From positions 31,052 to 95,051 of the forward strand of contig NZ_FOUR01000011.1 of assembly GCF_900114925.1 (NCBI RefSeq): a DNA stretch of 64,000 bases. The letters are read 5' to 3'. The first letter of the stretch is position 1. The number at the start of each line of letters is the position of its first letter. A model generated the notes under the pieces. The model made no database searches, was not told the DNA's origin, and was given only the letters and a program-made list of their open reading frames with translations. Of this stretch, positions 42,041 to 50,895 are shown in pieces. Origin of the DNA: Marinobacter pelagius. GTDB lineage: Bacteria > Pseudomonadota > Gammaproteobacteria > Pseudomonadales > Oleiphilaceae. Both the position numbers and the translations under genes were made by a program.

Positions 42041-42559
42041 TCAGTCATCCCACTCCTGGTACTGGGTACCCTGCCGGAGCAGCCAGTAGGTAATACCCAG
42101 CGCCAGCGTGGTCGCCGCAATACCGATCAGATACATGGGAGTAAGCGTCTCAAAATCGAGCACGATCACCTTCCGGGCAATCGCCATCAGCGCCGTGGCA
42201 ACCACCAACTGCACCGGGAACACATTCGTGCCCAGGTAAAGCCGGATATTGATAAAGATCTCCACAGCAATCAGCACCGCCATGAAAGCGCCGAAAGTGT
42301 AGAAAATATCGTTGATATCCAGCAGCAGGAAAGGCGGCGTGATCAGCCGGTCGTAAATGATATAGATCACATCACCCACGCCCCAGAGAATCACCGCCAC
42401 CATCAGGACGGCCAGCACCCTGATGGCAAAACGGATAACCCTGTGCAGGCCCCGGAAAAACGGATCCGGGAAATCCACCGGAAGCTCCTGGTGCAGCTCG
42501 TGCCGCTTGTGGTGCGGGACCTCAGGCTTTGACACCCCTTCCTGGTCCTTCTCAACCAT
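42041..42559 (-). CDS. PsiE-family phosphate-starvation-inducible membrane protein
   Basis: A 172-residue protein with four helices after a cytoplasmic N-terminus. Conserved stretches are LLLDINDIFYTFGAFMAVLI, ALMAIARKVIVLDF and MYLIGIAATTLALGITYWLL, as in PsiE. E. coli PsiE is induced by phosphate starvation, but its function is unknown. It is on the same strand as the following YjdM gene upstream, at 40 bases. A pho box was not seen. Confidence 0.85.
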   Translation of the reverse strand: MVEKDQEGVSKPEVPHHKRHELHQELPVDFPDPFFRGLHRVIRFAIRVLAVLMVAVILWGVGDVIYIIYDRLITPPFLLLDINDIFYTFGAFMAVLIAVEIFINIRLYLGTNVFPVQLVVATALMAIARKVIVLDFETLTPMYLIGIAATTLALGITYWLLRQGTQYQEWDD

Positions 42560-42599
42560 CTGCTCTCTCCATGAAGCTCCCGGTTACGGACAACGTCCG

Positions 42600-42938
42600 T
42601 CAGGCCTTCTTGACGAACTCCGACTTCAGTTTCATAGCACCGATACCGTCGATCTTGCAATCGATATCGTGATCACCTTCCACCAGACGAATATTCTTCA
42701 CCTTGGTACCGACCTTCACCACCGAACTTGAGCCCTTGACCTTCAAGTCCTTGATGACAGTGACCGTATCGCCGTCCTGGAGTTCATTGCCATTGGCATC
42801 ACGAACCACCTTACCGGCCTCAGCATTCGCTTGCTCCGCCTCGGACCACTCATGCCCACACTCGGGACAAACCAACTGAACACCATCTTCATAAGTGAAC
42901 TCGGAACCACACTGGGGGCAGGGAGGAAGCTGGGACAT
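42600..42938 (-). CDS. yjdM: YjdM/PhnA-family zinc-ribbon protein
   Basis: A 112-residue protein: an N-terminal zinc ribbon with CPQCG and CPECGHEW, and the C-terminal PhnA domain ([20 protein letters not shown], ending [11 protein letters not shown]). The name PhnA arose from E. coli linkage to phosphonate genes, but the protein itself does not act on phosphonoacetate; its role is unclear. The start at the second Met, position 42938, matches the family ([11 protein letters not shown]). Confidence 0.9.
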   Translation of the reverse strand: MSQLPPCPQCGSEFTYEDGVQLVCPECGHEWSEAEQANAEAGKVVRDANGNELQDGDTVTVIKDLKVKGSSSVVKVGTKVKNIRLVEGDHDIDCKIDGIGAMKLKSEFVKKA

Positions 42939-42999
42939 TATCATTTCCTGTTAATTGAATGAGAACGGGATTATACCAGAAACCCCAGCCCCCGGTTCC

Positions 43000-43584
43000 C
43001 TAACGCCCCGGCGCCACCCGCGCCAACACCGTCGGATCCTCCGACAACGGCAACGCCAGAATCACCCCCTCATTCGACGACGGATAGACCCCGGCCAAAC
43101 GGGTGATATTCACCTGATGCGACACCATCACCACCGGTAACCCCGCCGCCAGCTCATTCACCAGAGCAATCGTCTGCCGCGTCTGGGTAGCCCCATCGCC
43201 CCGGCCCTGGAAAAACGAATTCAGCGACGGCCACTCCGTCACCTCCCCCACATCCATCTCGGTAGCCGTATCCCGACACCGACACCACTGACTGGTAAAC
43301 ACCCGCGCTTCCTCAATCCCGTGCTCCGCCAAAAACGGCTTCCACGCCCGCGCCTGCTCCCGACCGGTCTCGTTCAGATTCCTCTGGGTGCTGCAGTCGT
43401 TCAGATCAAAATTGCCGGGGTCGCCTGTGCCGGGAGCCAGGGCGTGGCGGAGAATCAAAACGGCCCGGCCGTCTTGCAGGGCTTGCCAGGCTTCTGCGTT
43501 GCCGTCACTGGCCGAAGCATGGAGTGATGACAGCAACACCAATGCGGCAAAAACTACCCTTGAAATCATTCTTCGATAAATCAC
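43000..43584 (-). CDS. exported histidine phosphatase-family protein
   Basis: A 194-residue protein with signal peptide (RVVFAALVLLSSLHASASDG) and a histidine phosphatase domain: LILRHALAPG with the catalytic Arg-His pair, FTSQWCRCRDTATEM, and VMVSHQVNITRLAG with the second catalytic His. It resembles periplasmic members of unknown target. The start is GTG with GGGAG seven bases upstream. It stands alone between the yjdM gene and the inverted repeat region. Confidence 0.87.
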   Translation of the reverse strand: MIYRRMISRVVFAALVLLSSLHASASDGNAEAWQALQDGRAVLILRHALAPGTGDPGNFDLNDCSTQRNLNETGREQARAWKPFLAEHGIEEARVFTSQWCRCRDTATEMDVGEVTEWPSLNSFFQGRGDGATQTRQTIALVNELAAGLPVVMVSHQVNITRLAGVYPSSNEGVILALPLSEDPTVLARVAPGR

Positions 43585-43630
43585 GCTCGTCTCCCTCCAA
43601 CTCCCGCGGAGTTATCTCGGTGACTTAGGA

Positions 43631-43738
43631 GCAAGTCTGTCGGGCGCTTCCCAAAAATGTTGAAGGCCAAGGATGGCCTGAAACAAGCGCACATGGACGT
43701 GCTCGTAGCGGTTTTTGGGAAGCGCCCGACAGGCCTGC
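43631..43738. repeat. 27-bp inverted repeat flanking a 54-bp folded centre (MITE-like)
   Basis: The core arms CTGTCGGGCGCTTCCCAAAAA are one base too long to print in full elsewhere; they lie at 43637-43657 and, as the perfect reverse complement, at 43712-43732. The match continues to 27 bases with two differences (43631-43657 with 43712-43738). The centre has two further hairpins, AGGCCA/TGGCCT and GCAC/GTGC. There is no open reading frame in it. It could be a small mobile repeat or a structured RNA before the YaiI gene. Confidence 0.8.
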
Positions 43739-43846
43739 GTACTCCCAAAGTCCCAGTCTTCAACAAAATACGCGGCCAACGATTAACAGGCTCAGTCAAA
43801 GACCAGTTAAACTCCACTCAAAGGTCACTAACGAAGGAAAACCGAA

Positions 43847-44299
43847 ATGCCAATCTGGGTCGACGCCGACGCCTGCCCCGTCCCCATCCGGGAAATCCTC
43901 TGCCGCGCCGCCACCCGCTGGCAAATCCAGACCACCTTCATCGCCAACCACGCCATCAGCCTGCCGCCGAGCCCCTACATCAGCCGCCGCCAGGTCCCCC
44001 ACGGCTTCGACGTCGCCGACAACGAAATCATGGACCAGATGACAAAAGGCGACCTCGTCATTACCCAGGACATCCCCCTGGCCGCCGAGGCTATCGAAAA
44101 AGGCGCCGACGTCTTCAACCCCCGGGGCCAGGCCTTCACCAAAGAGAATATCCGCCAGCGCCTGGCCATGCGCAACTTCATGGAAGAAATGCGCAGCGCC
44201 GGCCAGGTCACCGGAGGCCCCGCGCCGTTCAGCCAGACCGACCGCAAGGAATTCGCCGACCAGCTCGACCGCTGGCTGCAGCGCAACGCCAGAAGATGA
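43847..44299 (+). CDS. YaiI/YqxD-family protein (UPF0178, DUF188)
   Basis: A 150-residue protein that opens MPIWVDADACPVPIREILCR, the family signature with clustered acidic residues and Cys, and continues with DVADNEIMDQ and LVITQDIPLA. This is a PIN-like nuclease fold with acidic residues in place for metal binding, but the family function is unknown. It is upstream of the iron-related ABC exporter with a candidate Fur box between them. Confidence 0.88.
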   Translation: MPIWVDADACPVPIREILCRAATRWQIQTTFIANHAISLPPSPYISRRQVPHGFDVADNEIMDQMTKGDLVITQDIPLAAEAIEKGADVFNPRGQAFTKENIRQRLAMRNFMEEMRSAGQVTGGPAPFSQTDRKEFADQLDRWLQRNARR

Positions 44300-44316
44300 T
44301 AATGATTCTATTTTAT
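44298..44316 (+). promoter_or_regulatory. candidate Fur box before the ABC exporter
   Basis: GATAATGATTCTATTTTAT, overlapping the stop codon region of the YaiI gene. Its first nine bases equal the left half of the consensus GATAATGATAATCATTATC; the right half is poor. Its place ahead of an iron-locus gene gives it weight. Confidence 0.5.
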
Positions 44317-44384
44317 TTGCCCGACATTTCCGCTAACCTCCCTGCCCAATCCAAACCGGGCCAAACATCTGGGAGAAAGCGGAA

Positions 44385-46175
44385 ATGTCCACCAGCAGTC
44401 ACACCAACACCAGCAGCTTCGCCGCCCTCGCCCGGCTCCTGAGATACGCCCGCGGCTACCGCCGCCAGATCATCGCCGCCACCACCTGCTCCATCATCAA
44501 CAAACTCTTCGACATCGCCCCGGAGATCCTCATCGGTGTCGCTATCGACGTGGTGGTGAACCAGGAGCAGAGCTTCGTGGCCGGGCTCGGCTTCGAAACC
44601 GCCCGGGAGCAGATCACCATCCTCGCGGTGCTCACCTTCTTCATCTGGGCCGGGGAATCCCTATTTGAGTACCTGTTCCAGATTCTCTGGCGCAACCTCG
44701 CCCAGCGCCTGCAATCCGACCTGCGCCAGGATGCCTACGAGCACGCCCAGCGGCTGGACATGAGCTTCTTCGAGGCCCGCAGCTCCGGCCAGCTGGTGGC
44801 CACCATGAACGACGACGTCAACCAGCTCGAACGTTTCCTCGATGGCGGCGCCAACGCCATGATCCAGGTACTGGTCACCGTGGTGGCGGTCGGCGCCGTG
44901 TTCTTCGTGATTTCGCCCACCGTCGCCCTGCTGGCCTTCACCCCGATTCCCCTGATCATCTGGGGCGCCTTCTATTTCCAGCGCAAGGCCGGCCCCCTGT
45001 ATGCCGACGTTCGTGAAAAGGTAGGCGACCTGTCCAGCCGACTGGCCAACAACCTTGGCGGCATTGCCACCATCAAGAGTTTTACCGCCGAGCAACGGGA
45101 GGCAGAGCGGCTCAAGGCCAGCAGTGAGGCGTATGTGCATGCCAACCGCAGGGCCATCCGCATCAGTTCCGCGTTCATTCCGGTGATCCGCATGGCCATC
45201 CTCGCAGGCTTCCTGGCCACCTTTACCGTCGGCGGCATGATGGCCCTGGAAGGCACCCTGAACGTGGGCGCCTACGGCGTGCTGGTGTTCCTGACCCAGC
45301 GCCTGCTCTGGCCCCTGACCGGTCTGGCGGAAGTGATCGATCTGTTCGAACGGGCCATGGCCAGTACCCGCCGGATTCTGAACCTGCTGGCCGAACCGGT
45401 CCACGTGCGGGACGAAGGTGGCAGGGACCTGGCCCAGCCGGTAAAGGGTGAGGTGGATTTCCGCAACCTCAGCTTCCACTACCCCTCCAGCGGCGCCGGC
45501 ATCCGGGACATCAGCCTGAACGTGCCGGCCGGCAACACCCTGGCTCTGGTGGGCGCCACCGGTTCCGGCAAGTCCACCCTGATCAAGCTGTTGCTCCGCT
45601 TCTACGACCCGAGCCATGGCGAGATCCGCATCGATGGTCAGCCGATCCGGGACATCAACCTCAAGTCCCTGCGCGGGGCCATCGGCCTGGTCAGCCAGGA
45701 TGTGTACCTGTTCGAGGGTTCCATCCGCGAGAATCTGGCCTACGGTAAGCCCGATGCCATCGATGGGGAAATCATCGAGGCCGCAAAAACCGCCGAGGCC
45801 TGGAGCTTCATAGAGGCTTTGCCAGAAGGCCTCGATACGCCGGTTGGCGAGCGTGGTGTGCGGCTCTCCGGTGGCCAGCGCCAGCGCCTGTCCCTGGCCC
45901 GTGCCCTGCTGAAGAACCCGCCGATCCTGGTGCTGGACGAGGCCACCAGCGCGGTGGACAACGAAACCGAGGCAGCCATCCAGCGCTCCCTGCGCCGGAT
46001 CGGCCACAACCGCACGGTGATCATGATTGCCCATCGCCTGTCCACGATCGTGGATGCGGACACCATTGCGGTGATCGAGAACGGCCGGGTTGTCGAGCAG
46101 GGCAACCACGAAACCCTGCTGTCGAAGGACGGAGCCTACCGGGCTCAATGGCGCGTCCAGACCGGGCAAGTCTGA
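44385..46175 (+). CDS. fused ABC exporter (membrane domain plus ATPase), iron locus
   Basis: A 596-residue half-transporter: six helices in residues 1-330, then an ATPase with Walker A GATGSGKS, signature LSGGQRQRLSLARALL, Walker B ILVLDEATSAVD and switch His in IMIAHRLS. Such type IV exporters homodimerise. It lies directly upstream of the ferric-siderophore uptake genes and behind a possible Fur box, so export or recycling of a siderophore, or of its fragments, is plausible. No siderophore synthesis gene is in the window; this role is inferred only from place. Confidence 0.88.
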   Translation: MSTSSHTNTSSFAALARLLRYARGYRRQIIAATTCSIINKLFDIAPEILIGVAIDVVVNQEQSFVAGLGFETAREQITILAVLTFFIWAGESLFEYLFQILWRNLAQRLQSDLRQDAYEHAQRLDMSFFEARSSGQLVATMNDDVNQLERFLDGGANAMIQVLVTVVAVGAVFFVISPTVALLAFTPIPLIIWGAFYFQRKAGPLYADVREKVGDLSSRLANNLGGIATIKSFTAEQREAERLKASSEAYVHANRRAIRISSAFIPVIRMAILAGFLATFTVGGMMALEGTLNVGAYGVLVFLTQRLLWPLTGLAEVIDLFERAMASTRRILNLLAEPVHVRDEGGRDLAQPVKGEVDFRNLSFHYPSSGAGIRDISLNVPAGNTLALVGATGSGKSTLIKLLLRFYDPSHGEIRIDGQPIRDINLKSLRGAIGLVSQDVYLFEGSIRENLAYGKPDAIDGEIIEAAKTAEAWSFIEALPEGLDTPVGERGVRLSGGQRQRLSLARALLKNPPILVLDEATSAVDNETEAAIQRSLRRIGHNRTVIMIAHRLSTIVDADTIAVIENGRVVEQGNHETLLSKDGAYRAQWRVQTGQV

Positions 46176-46189
46176 GCTTCAAGCCCAAC

Positions 46190-46215
46190 ATCATTATTGA
46201 TAGTAATTCGTATTT
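46190..46215 (+). promoter_or_regulatory. candidate Fur box before the siderophore uptake operon
   Basis: The stretch ATCATTATTGATAGTAATTC and the next bases form overlapping copies of an NATWAT-like hexamer, as in Fur sites, placed between the exporter stop and the ATPase gene start. The match is moderate. Confidence 0.5.
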
Positions 46216-46252
46216 AGATTAACCTGCAGGCTCTCAGAACAAGGGAGTCTGC

Positions 46253-47026
46253 ATGTCGGCGTTCTTCGAAGTATCCAGCCTGGGTGTCCGTATCGGTGAC
46301 ACCCCCATTCTTCGCAATATCAACATCGGTTTTCAGGAAGGGGAAGTCACTGCCCTGCTGGGCCACAACGGTTCCGGCAAATCGACACTGCTCAAGGTGC
46401 TGGCCCGGCACCAGACTCCCTCGGAGGGCAATGTCAGCCTGCTCGGCCAGTCCTTTCGCAACACCGGTGCACGGGAGTTTGCCCGCACCGTTGGTTACCT
46501 GCCCCAGCATCCACCCGGCACCGATGGACTGACAGTACGAGAACTGGTTGCTCTCGGTCGTTACCCCTGGCGAGGGCCCCTCGGACGCTATAACCGGGAA
46601 GACCACCGACTGATCGACCAGGCCATTGCCGACACCGGCCTGGAACACTTCGCCCATCGCTCCGTGGATACCCTCTCCGGCGGTGAGCGCCAGCGGGCGT
46701 GGATCGCAATGCTGCTGGCCCAGCAGACCCGCTGTCTGCTCCTGGACGAACCCATTTCCGCACTGGATGTGAAACACCAGGTGGAAACCCTGCGTCTGGT
46801 GCATCGCCTGGCCGAGCAACGGGAGCTGACCGTTATTGTGGTGCTGCACGACGTGGACCTGGCCGCCCGCTTCTGCGACCGCCTGGTGGCCATCAAGGCC
46901 GGCCGGTTGGTAGCCGATGGCCGTCCCGAGGACATCATGGATTCCGGCATCCTGGAAACGATTTATGGCGTGCCCATGGGTGTAATGGAACGGGCTCCGG
47001 GGCAGTGGGTTTCCTATGTGCACTAA
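46253..47026 (+). CDS. iron-siderophore ABC transporter ATP-binding protein (FhuC/FecE type)
   Basis: A 257-residue ATPase with Walker A GHNGSGKSTLLK, signature LSGGERQRAWIAM and Walker B CLLLDEPISALD, then VLHDVDLAARFCD with the switch His. The spacing and sequence fit the FhuC/FecE/BtuD group for iron complexes. Its last 11 bases overlap the next gene. It forms a four-gene operon with binding protein, permease and FhuF. Confidence 0.9.
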   Translation: MSAFFEVSSLGVRIGDTPILRNINIGFQEGEVTALLGHNGSGKSTLLKVLARHQTPSEGNVSLLGQSFRNTGAREFARTVGYLPQHPPGTDGLTVRELVALGRYPWRGPLGRYNREDHRLIDQAIADTGLEHFAHRSVDTLSGGERQRAWIAMLLAQQTRCLLLDEPISALDVKHQVETLRLVHRLAEQRELTVIVVLHDVDLAARFCDRLVAIKAGRLVADGRPEDIMDSGILETIYGVPMGVMERAPGQWVSYVH

Positions 47027-47948
47027 ATCCGCGGGGCTGGCCGGCCTCTTTCTCCTGTTGATCACACTCGCCATGCCCGCCACCGCGGACACCTGGCAGC
47101 ACGAGAACGGCACCCTCACCCTGGACAAGGTTCCCGAACGCATCGTTGCCCTCAACTGGGCCGCCACCGAAGCGTTGCTGTTGCTCGGAGTCACCCCCGT
47201 GGGGGTGGCCGACCTGGCAGGTTACAGCCACTGGGTCCGGGAGCCAGCGTTACCGGAAAGCGGTGTGCGCAATGTCGGCACCCGGGTAGCGCCCAGTCTG
47301 GAAGCCATTGCCGAGCTCAAACCGGACCTGATCGTGACCAGCGCCGAAATGGCCCCGGCTGCCGACCTGCTCGAGCGACTGGCCCCCACTTTTGTGGTCA
47401 GTGTGTATAAGGAGGGTTCGCAACCCTTTGCCAAAGCCCGCAGGATGCTGCTCGCTCTCGGCGAAATGCTGGGGCGGGAAGCACGCGCACAAGAGGTGGT
47501 GGAGGATGTCGAACAGACCCTCGCCGAGCAGCGGGCGCGGCTCGCCGAGGCCGGTGTCACGGAGCGACCAGTCGCGCTGGTGAACTTCCTCGACGCCCGG
47601 CATGTGCGTATCTACGCCCCGAACGGGCTTTACCAGACCGCACTCAAAGCCCTCGGGCTGACCAACGCCTGGCCCCACCCGGGGAATTTCTGGGGGTTTT
47701 CCGTAGTCGGTCTGGAAGCGATTGCGGCCTTTCCCGAGTCCCGGCTTGTGGTGATCTCCCCGACACCGCCGGGGCTGGCCGATACCCTCGCCGGCAGTCC
47801 GTTCTGGACCTACCTGCCGGCAGTGCAACGGGACCAGGTGTATCAGGTGGAGGCCACCTGGCCTTTCGGGGGCATCTACCCGGTCAAGCGGCTAGCCACC
47901 CAGATAACCGACAGTCTGCTGGCGGGAGGCTCCGATAATGTACAGTGA
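47016..47948 (+). CDS. iron-siderophore periplasmic binding protein (FhuD-like)
   Basis: A 310-residue protein with signal peptide (GLAGLFLLLITLAMPATAD) and the type III binding-protein fold: PERIVALNWAATEALLLLGV at the start, LEAIAELKPDLIVTS, and the long linking helix. Such proteins carry hydroxamate or other ferri-siderophores to the FhuB permease. Both ends overlap the neighbours (11 bases each), so the genes are tightly coupled. The siderophore type cannot be judged, though FhuB fusion and FhuF point to hydroxamates. Confidence 0.88.
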   Translation: MCTKSAGLAGLFLLLITLAMPATADTWQHENGTLTLDKVPERIVALNWAATEALLLLGVTPVGVADLAGYSHWVREPALPESGVRNVGTRVAPSLEAIAELKPDLIVTSAEMAPAADLLERLAPTFVVSVYKEGSQPFAKARRMLLALGEMLGREARAQEVVEDVEQTLAEQRARLAEAGVTERPVALVNFLDARHVRIYAPNGLYQTALKALGLTNAWPHPGNFWGFSVVGLEAIAAFPESRLVVISPTPPGLADTLAGSPFWTYLPAVQRDQVYQVEATWPFGGIYPVKRLATQITDSLLAGGSDNVQ

Positions 47949-49968
47949 TACTGCCACCCTTCCGGCACAGCGCCCGGTACTTCCCGCCCGCTTGCCGGTG
48001 GCGGCCGCGCTCCTGTGGCTGACCGCCCTGCTGGCCAGTGCCCTGCCCTGGCTGCAGCAACTGGACCCGATGGCCCTGCTGAGTGCTTTCTGGACCTTCA
48101 ATCCGGATACCTATGCGTCCGTGCTGGCGCACTTCAGCTGGGCACCCAGGGTGGCCATGGCGGTCCTGGTTGGCTCGGCACTGGGGCTCGCGGGTTCCGT
48201 CACCCAGCAGATCCTCGGCAACCCGCTGGCTTCACCAACCACCCTCGGTGTCGCCGCCGGGAGCCAGTTTGGCGTCACCGTCGCCTCGCTGTTCTTCCCG
48301 GGCCTGCTCGCCTTCAGCCCGGACCTGCCTGCCATTGCCGGCGGCCTGCTGGCCATCGCCATGGTCATCGCCCTCACCTGGCGACTGGGCTTTTCCCCGG
48401 TCACCGTGATCCTCGCCGGCCTGGTGATCACCTTCTTCCTCGGCGCCACCAACATGGCGTTCCTGTTGCTCAAGGGCGAGTGGCTGGGCAACCTGTTCAT
48501 CTGGGGCGCCGGCTCCCTGGTCCAGAACAACTGGCAACCGTTCGCGGATCTCTGGCCCAGGGTCGTGATCCTGGTGGCTCTGATGCTGCTGTTGATGCGG
48601 CCACTGCAATTACTGCAACTGGGCGAGACCTCCGCCAGCTCCCTGGGTGCGAAGGTCGCGTGGGTGCGGGCCCTGGCGTTGTTCCTTGTGGTTCTACTGA
48701 CCGCGACGGTAGTAAGCCGGGTGGGCGTGATTGCCTTTGTTGGCCTTGCCGCACCCGTGCTGGCCCGGCTGCTGGGCGCCCGCACTCTCGGCGGGCGCAT
48801 ACTTTGGAGCACCCTGCTCGGCGGTGGCCTGCTGTTACTGGCAGACACCCTGGCCCATTGGGCGTCCACCTGGGGCGACGGCTCCCTGATTCCCACCGGC
48901 ACCACCACGGCGCTCATTGGCGGGCCGATCATCCTGCTGGCCCTGCAGGGCTTCCGGAATACCCATCACATGCCGGGGCAGACCTCCAGCCCGGCCGGAT
49001 TCCTGCCCAAACGCCGTCCGATCCTGCTGGTTTCAGCCGTGCTCACCGGGCTTCTACTGATTACGGTGGTGGTTTCCATGGGCTGGTCGCCGGGGCTCGA
49101 CGGCTGGCGCTGGACCGGCCTTTCCCAATGGCACGAGGCCTGGATCTGGCGCGGCCCTCGGATGCTTGCTGCGGTGCTGGCAGGAATCGCCCTCGGGCTG
49201 GCCGGCACCCTGATCCAGAGAATGACCGGCAATCCCATGGGCAGCCCTGAAATGCTGGGCATCAGCGGCGGGGCCGCTCTGGTGATGGTGGTCATTGTGC
49301 TTTCCGGTCTTGAGGCCGGCCGCATGGGGCAGCTGGTAGCCGCCACCGCCGGCGCGGCCGGGGCACTGGGCCTGCTGATTCTGCTGGCACGTCGGCACCG
49401 CTTTGCCGGTAACCAGTTACTGCTGGGCGGCCTTGCCCTGTACGTGTTCATGGATGCCGGACTTCGACTGGTGATGGCCTCCGGCGGGACCGAGGCCTCC
49501 AAGTTACTGAACTGGATGTATGGCTCTACCTGGCTGGTCTCCGAGGGGGAGGCCATCAGCTTGCTGGTGTTCATCCTGATGATTTCCGGAGCTCTGGCCT
49601 CGGTCGTACGGCCCCTGACTATCCTGCCACTGGGCGAGCAGTCAGCCTCTTCACTGGGTCTTCCGGTGGCCCGGGTTCGCCTGTTATTGCTGCTTCTGGC
49701 GGCGCTGCTGACCGCGGCCGCCACGGTGGTGATCGGCCCGCTCAGCTTTGTCGGCCTGATCGCCCCGCACCTGGCGCGGGTGCTGGGCCAGCAAACCGTC
49801 GGCCGGCAGCTGATCGCCGCCGCACTGGTGGGTGGCGTGCTGCTCGGTGTGGCGGATTACCTGTCCCGCATTATCGTGTACCCCAACCAGTTGCCCGCCG
49901 GTCTGCTTGCGGCCCTGGTGGGCGGGATCTATTTCCTCTGGGGGCTCAGCCGCCATGGTCGCGCCTGA
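47938..49968 (+). CDS. double-length iron-siderophore permease (FhuB type)
   Basis: A 676-residue protein made of two homologous FecCD permease halves, each with about ten helices: GSALGLAGSVTQQILGNPLA in the first and GIALGLAGTLIQRMTGNPMG in the second, each followed by GETSASSLG or GEQSASSLG, the loop that meets the ATPase. FhuB of E. coli has the same internal duplication. The gene overlaps both neighbours. It gives the operon a complete inner-membrane importer. Confidence 0.92.
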   Translation: MYSDTATLPAQRPVLPARLPVAAALLWLTALLASALPWLQQLDPMALLSAFWTFNPDTYASVLAHFSWAPRVAMAVLVGSALGLAGSVTQQILGNPLASPTTLGVAAGSQFGVTVASLFFPGLLAFSPDLPAIAGGLLAIAMVIALTWRLGFSPVTVILAGLVITFFLGATNMAFLLLKGEWLGNLFIWGAGSLVQNNWQPFADLWPRVVILVALMLLLMRPLQLLQLGETSASSLGAKVAWVRALALFLVVLLTATVVSRVGVIAFVGLAAPVLARLLGARTLGGRILWSTLLGGGLLLLADTLAHWASTWGDGSLIPTGTTTALIGGPIILLALQGFRNTHHMPGQTSSPAGFLPKRRPILLVSAVLTGLLLITVVVSMGWSPGLDGWRWTGLSQWHEAWIWRGPRMLAAVLAGIALGLAGTLIQRMTGNPMGSPEMLGISGGAALVMVVIVLSGLEAGRMGQLVAATAGAAGALGLLILLARRHRFAGNQLLLGGLALYVFMDAGLRLVMASGGTEASKLLNWMYGSTWLVSEGEAISLLVFILMISGALASVVRPLTILPLGEQSASSLGLPVARVRLLLLLLAALLTAAATVVIGPLSFVGLIAPHLARVLGQQTVGRQLIAAALVGGVLLGVADYLSRIIVYPNQLPAGLLAALVGGIYFLWGLSRHGRA

Positions 49969-50776
49969 TTCCATAATAAATGGCGAGCGCTGGGTCGAGC
50001 GCTATGATCGGCTCCTGCAAGCCTCCGGTCTCGACCGTGAGGCTATCCTCGCGCAGTCTTTGCAAGCTCCGGCACAGGACCGCCGGGCCCTGTTTTCCCT
50101 GGCCCAATGCCTCGAGCAGCCCGAGTTGCTGGTGCAGCAGATTCGTCACGATTACCCTGATGCGAACGACCATAAAGCCGTCCGGACTTATGCGTCGGTA
50201 CTGCAACAGGATCTGGCGCTCAGTGTGCTTGCACCCCTCACCTTACGTCTGTTCCGCTATGGCGAGGCGCCCGTTGCCAATCCGGCCCGAATCTTCCTGG
50301 CGCCCATCGAGGAGGCGGGACAGACCGTTTCACGATGGTTCCAGGCTCCGGGCCAGCCACTGGCAAGCGAACAGGCCTTCCTGCAGGGCATGGCCGCGCA
50401 AACAGAAGCCTGGTATCCGGTGTTCAGACAACAATTGGGAGTGAGCCCCGGGGCCTACTGGAGCAGTATCGGCCTGGGTCTGGGCGCGCCTTTCTCGGCG
50501 GTGTGGAACCTGGCGGATCCCGCCTCGGTATGTGATCTGGCGCAGCAATGGCTGGAAGGGTTCCGGAATGACGCCAACCGATTCGTCGACTGGATTCCGG
50601 CGGTGTTCGGGGGGCAGAAAACAGCCATCCCTCAGCGCAAGGGCTGTTGCCTGAAATACCTGTTACCGGAGGGCGGTTACTGCGGTACTTGTGGGGTATA
50701 CCGCAAGGAGAGAATGGCCGCACTCAACCGGCCAGACCATTGCCAAGCGCCAGACCAATGGCAACCAGCCCGATAA
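49955..50776 (+). CDS. fhuF: siderophore-iron reductase FhuF family
   Basis: A 273-residue cytoplasmic protein. The [2Fe-2S] motif near the C-terminus, GCCLKYLLPEGGYCGTCG, has the unusual C-C-x10-C-x2-C spacing of FhuF, which reduces iron in ferric hydroxamates to free it. The ATG at 49955 overlaps the permease stop by 14 bases. It is the last gene of the uptake operon. On the other strand a small membrane-peptide gene overlaps its 3' end by 53 bases. Confidence 0.87.
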   Translation: MVAPDSIINGERWVERYDRLLQASGLDREAILAQSLQAPAQDRRALFSLAQCLEQPELLVQQIRHDYPDANDHKAVRTYASVLQQDLALSVLAPLTLRLFRYGEAPVANPARIFLAPIEEAGQTVSRWFQAPGQPLASEQAFLQGMAAQTEAWYPVFRQQLGVSPGAYWSSIGLGLGAPFSAVWNLADPASVCDLAQQWLEGFRNDANRFVDWIPAVFGGQKTAIPQRKGCCLKYLLPEGGYCGTCGVYRKERMAALNRPDHCQAPDQWQPAR

Positions 50777-50834
50777 AAAGGCCAGCCCCGGCGGCAAGTT
50801 TGAGTCCTTCAATCATTTCCTGTTCGGGTGTCAT
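50724..50834 (-). CDS. 36-residue single-helix membrane peptide downstream of the TonB receptor
   Basis: The peptide begins MTPEQEMIEGLKLAAGAG and continues with a hydrophobic helix rich in Gly and Leu, ending GNGLAG. AAAGGAGG lies seven bases before the ATG, one of the best ribosome-binding sites in the window. It is on the strand of the TonB receptor, 61 bases past its stop, with a large hairpin between. The gene runs antisense to the 3' end of fhuF. Likely a small inner-membrane protein linked to siderophore uptake; I know no name for it. Confidence 0.6.
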   Translation of the reverse strand: MTPEQEMIEGLKLAAGAGLFIGLVAIGLALGNGLAG

Positions 50835-50857
50835 TCCATTTCCTCCTTTAACCTGAC

Positions 50858-50890
50858 ATTGAAGGGCGGGGGTCACCCCCGCCCTTCAAT
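50858..50890 (-). promoter_or_regulatory. perfect hairpin between TonB receptor and small peptide gene
   Basis: ATTGAAGGGCGGGGG pairs fully with CCCCCGCCCTTCAAT around a short loop. It lies five bases past the receptor stop. There is no T-run on the minus side, and a strong ribosome-binding site follows, so it may be a processing or stabilising hairpin, or a leaky terminator. Confidence 0.65.
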
Positions 50891-50895
50891 ATGGA

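Noticed and set aside
44661..46169. 502-codon minus-strand frame
   Set aside because: Antisense to the ABC exporter whose Walker motifs are intact; no domain or start signal.
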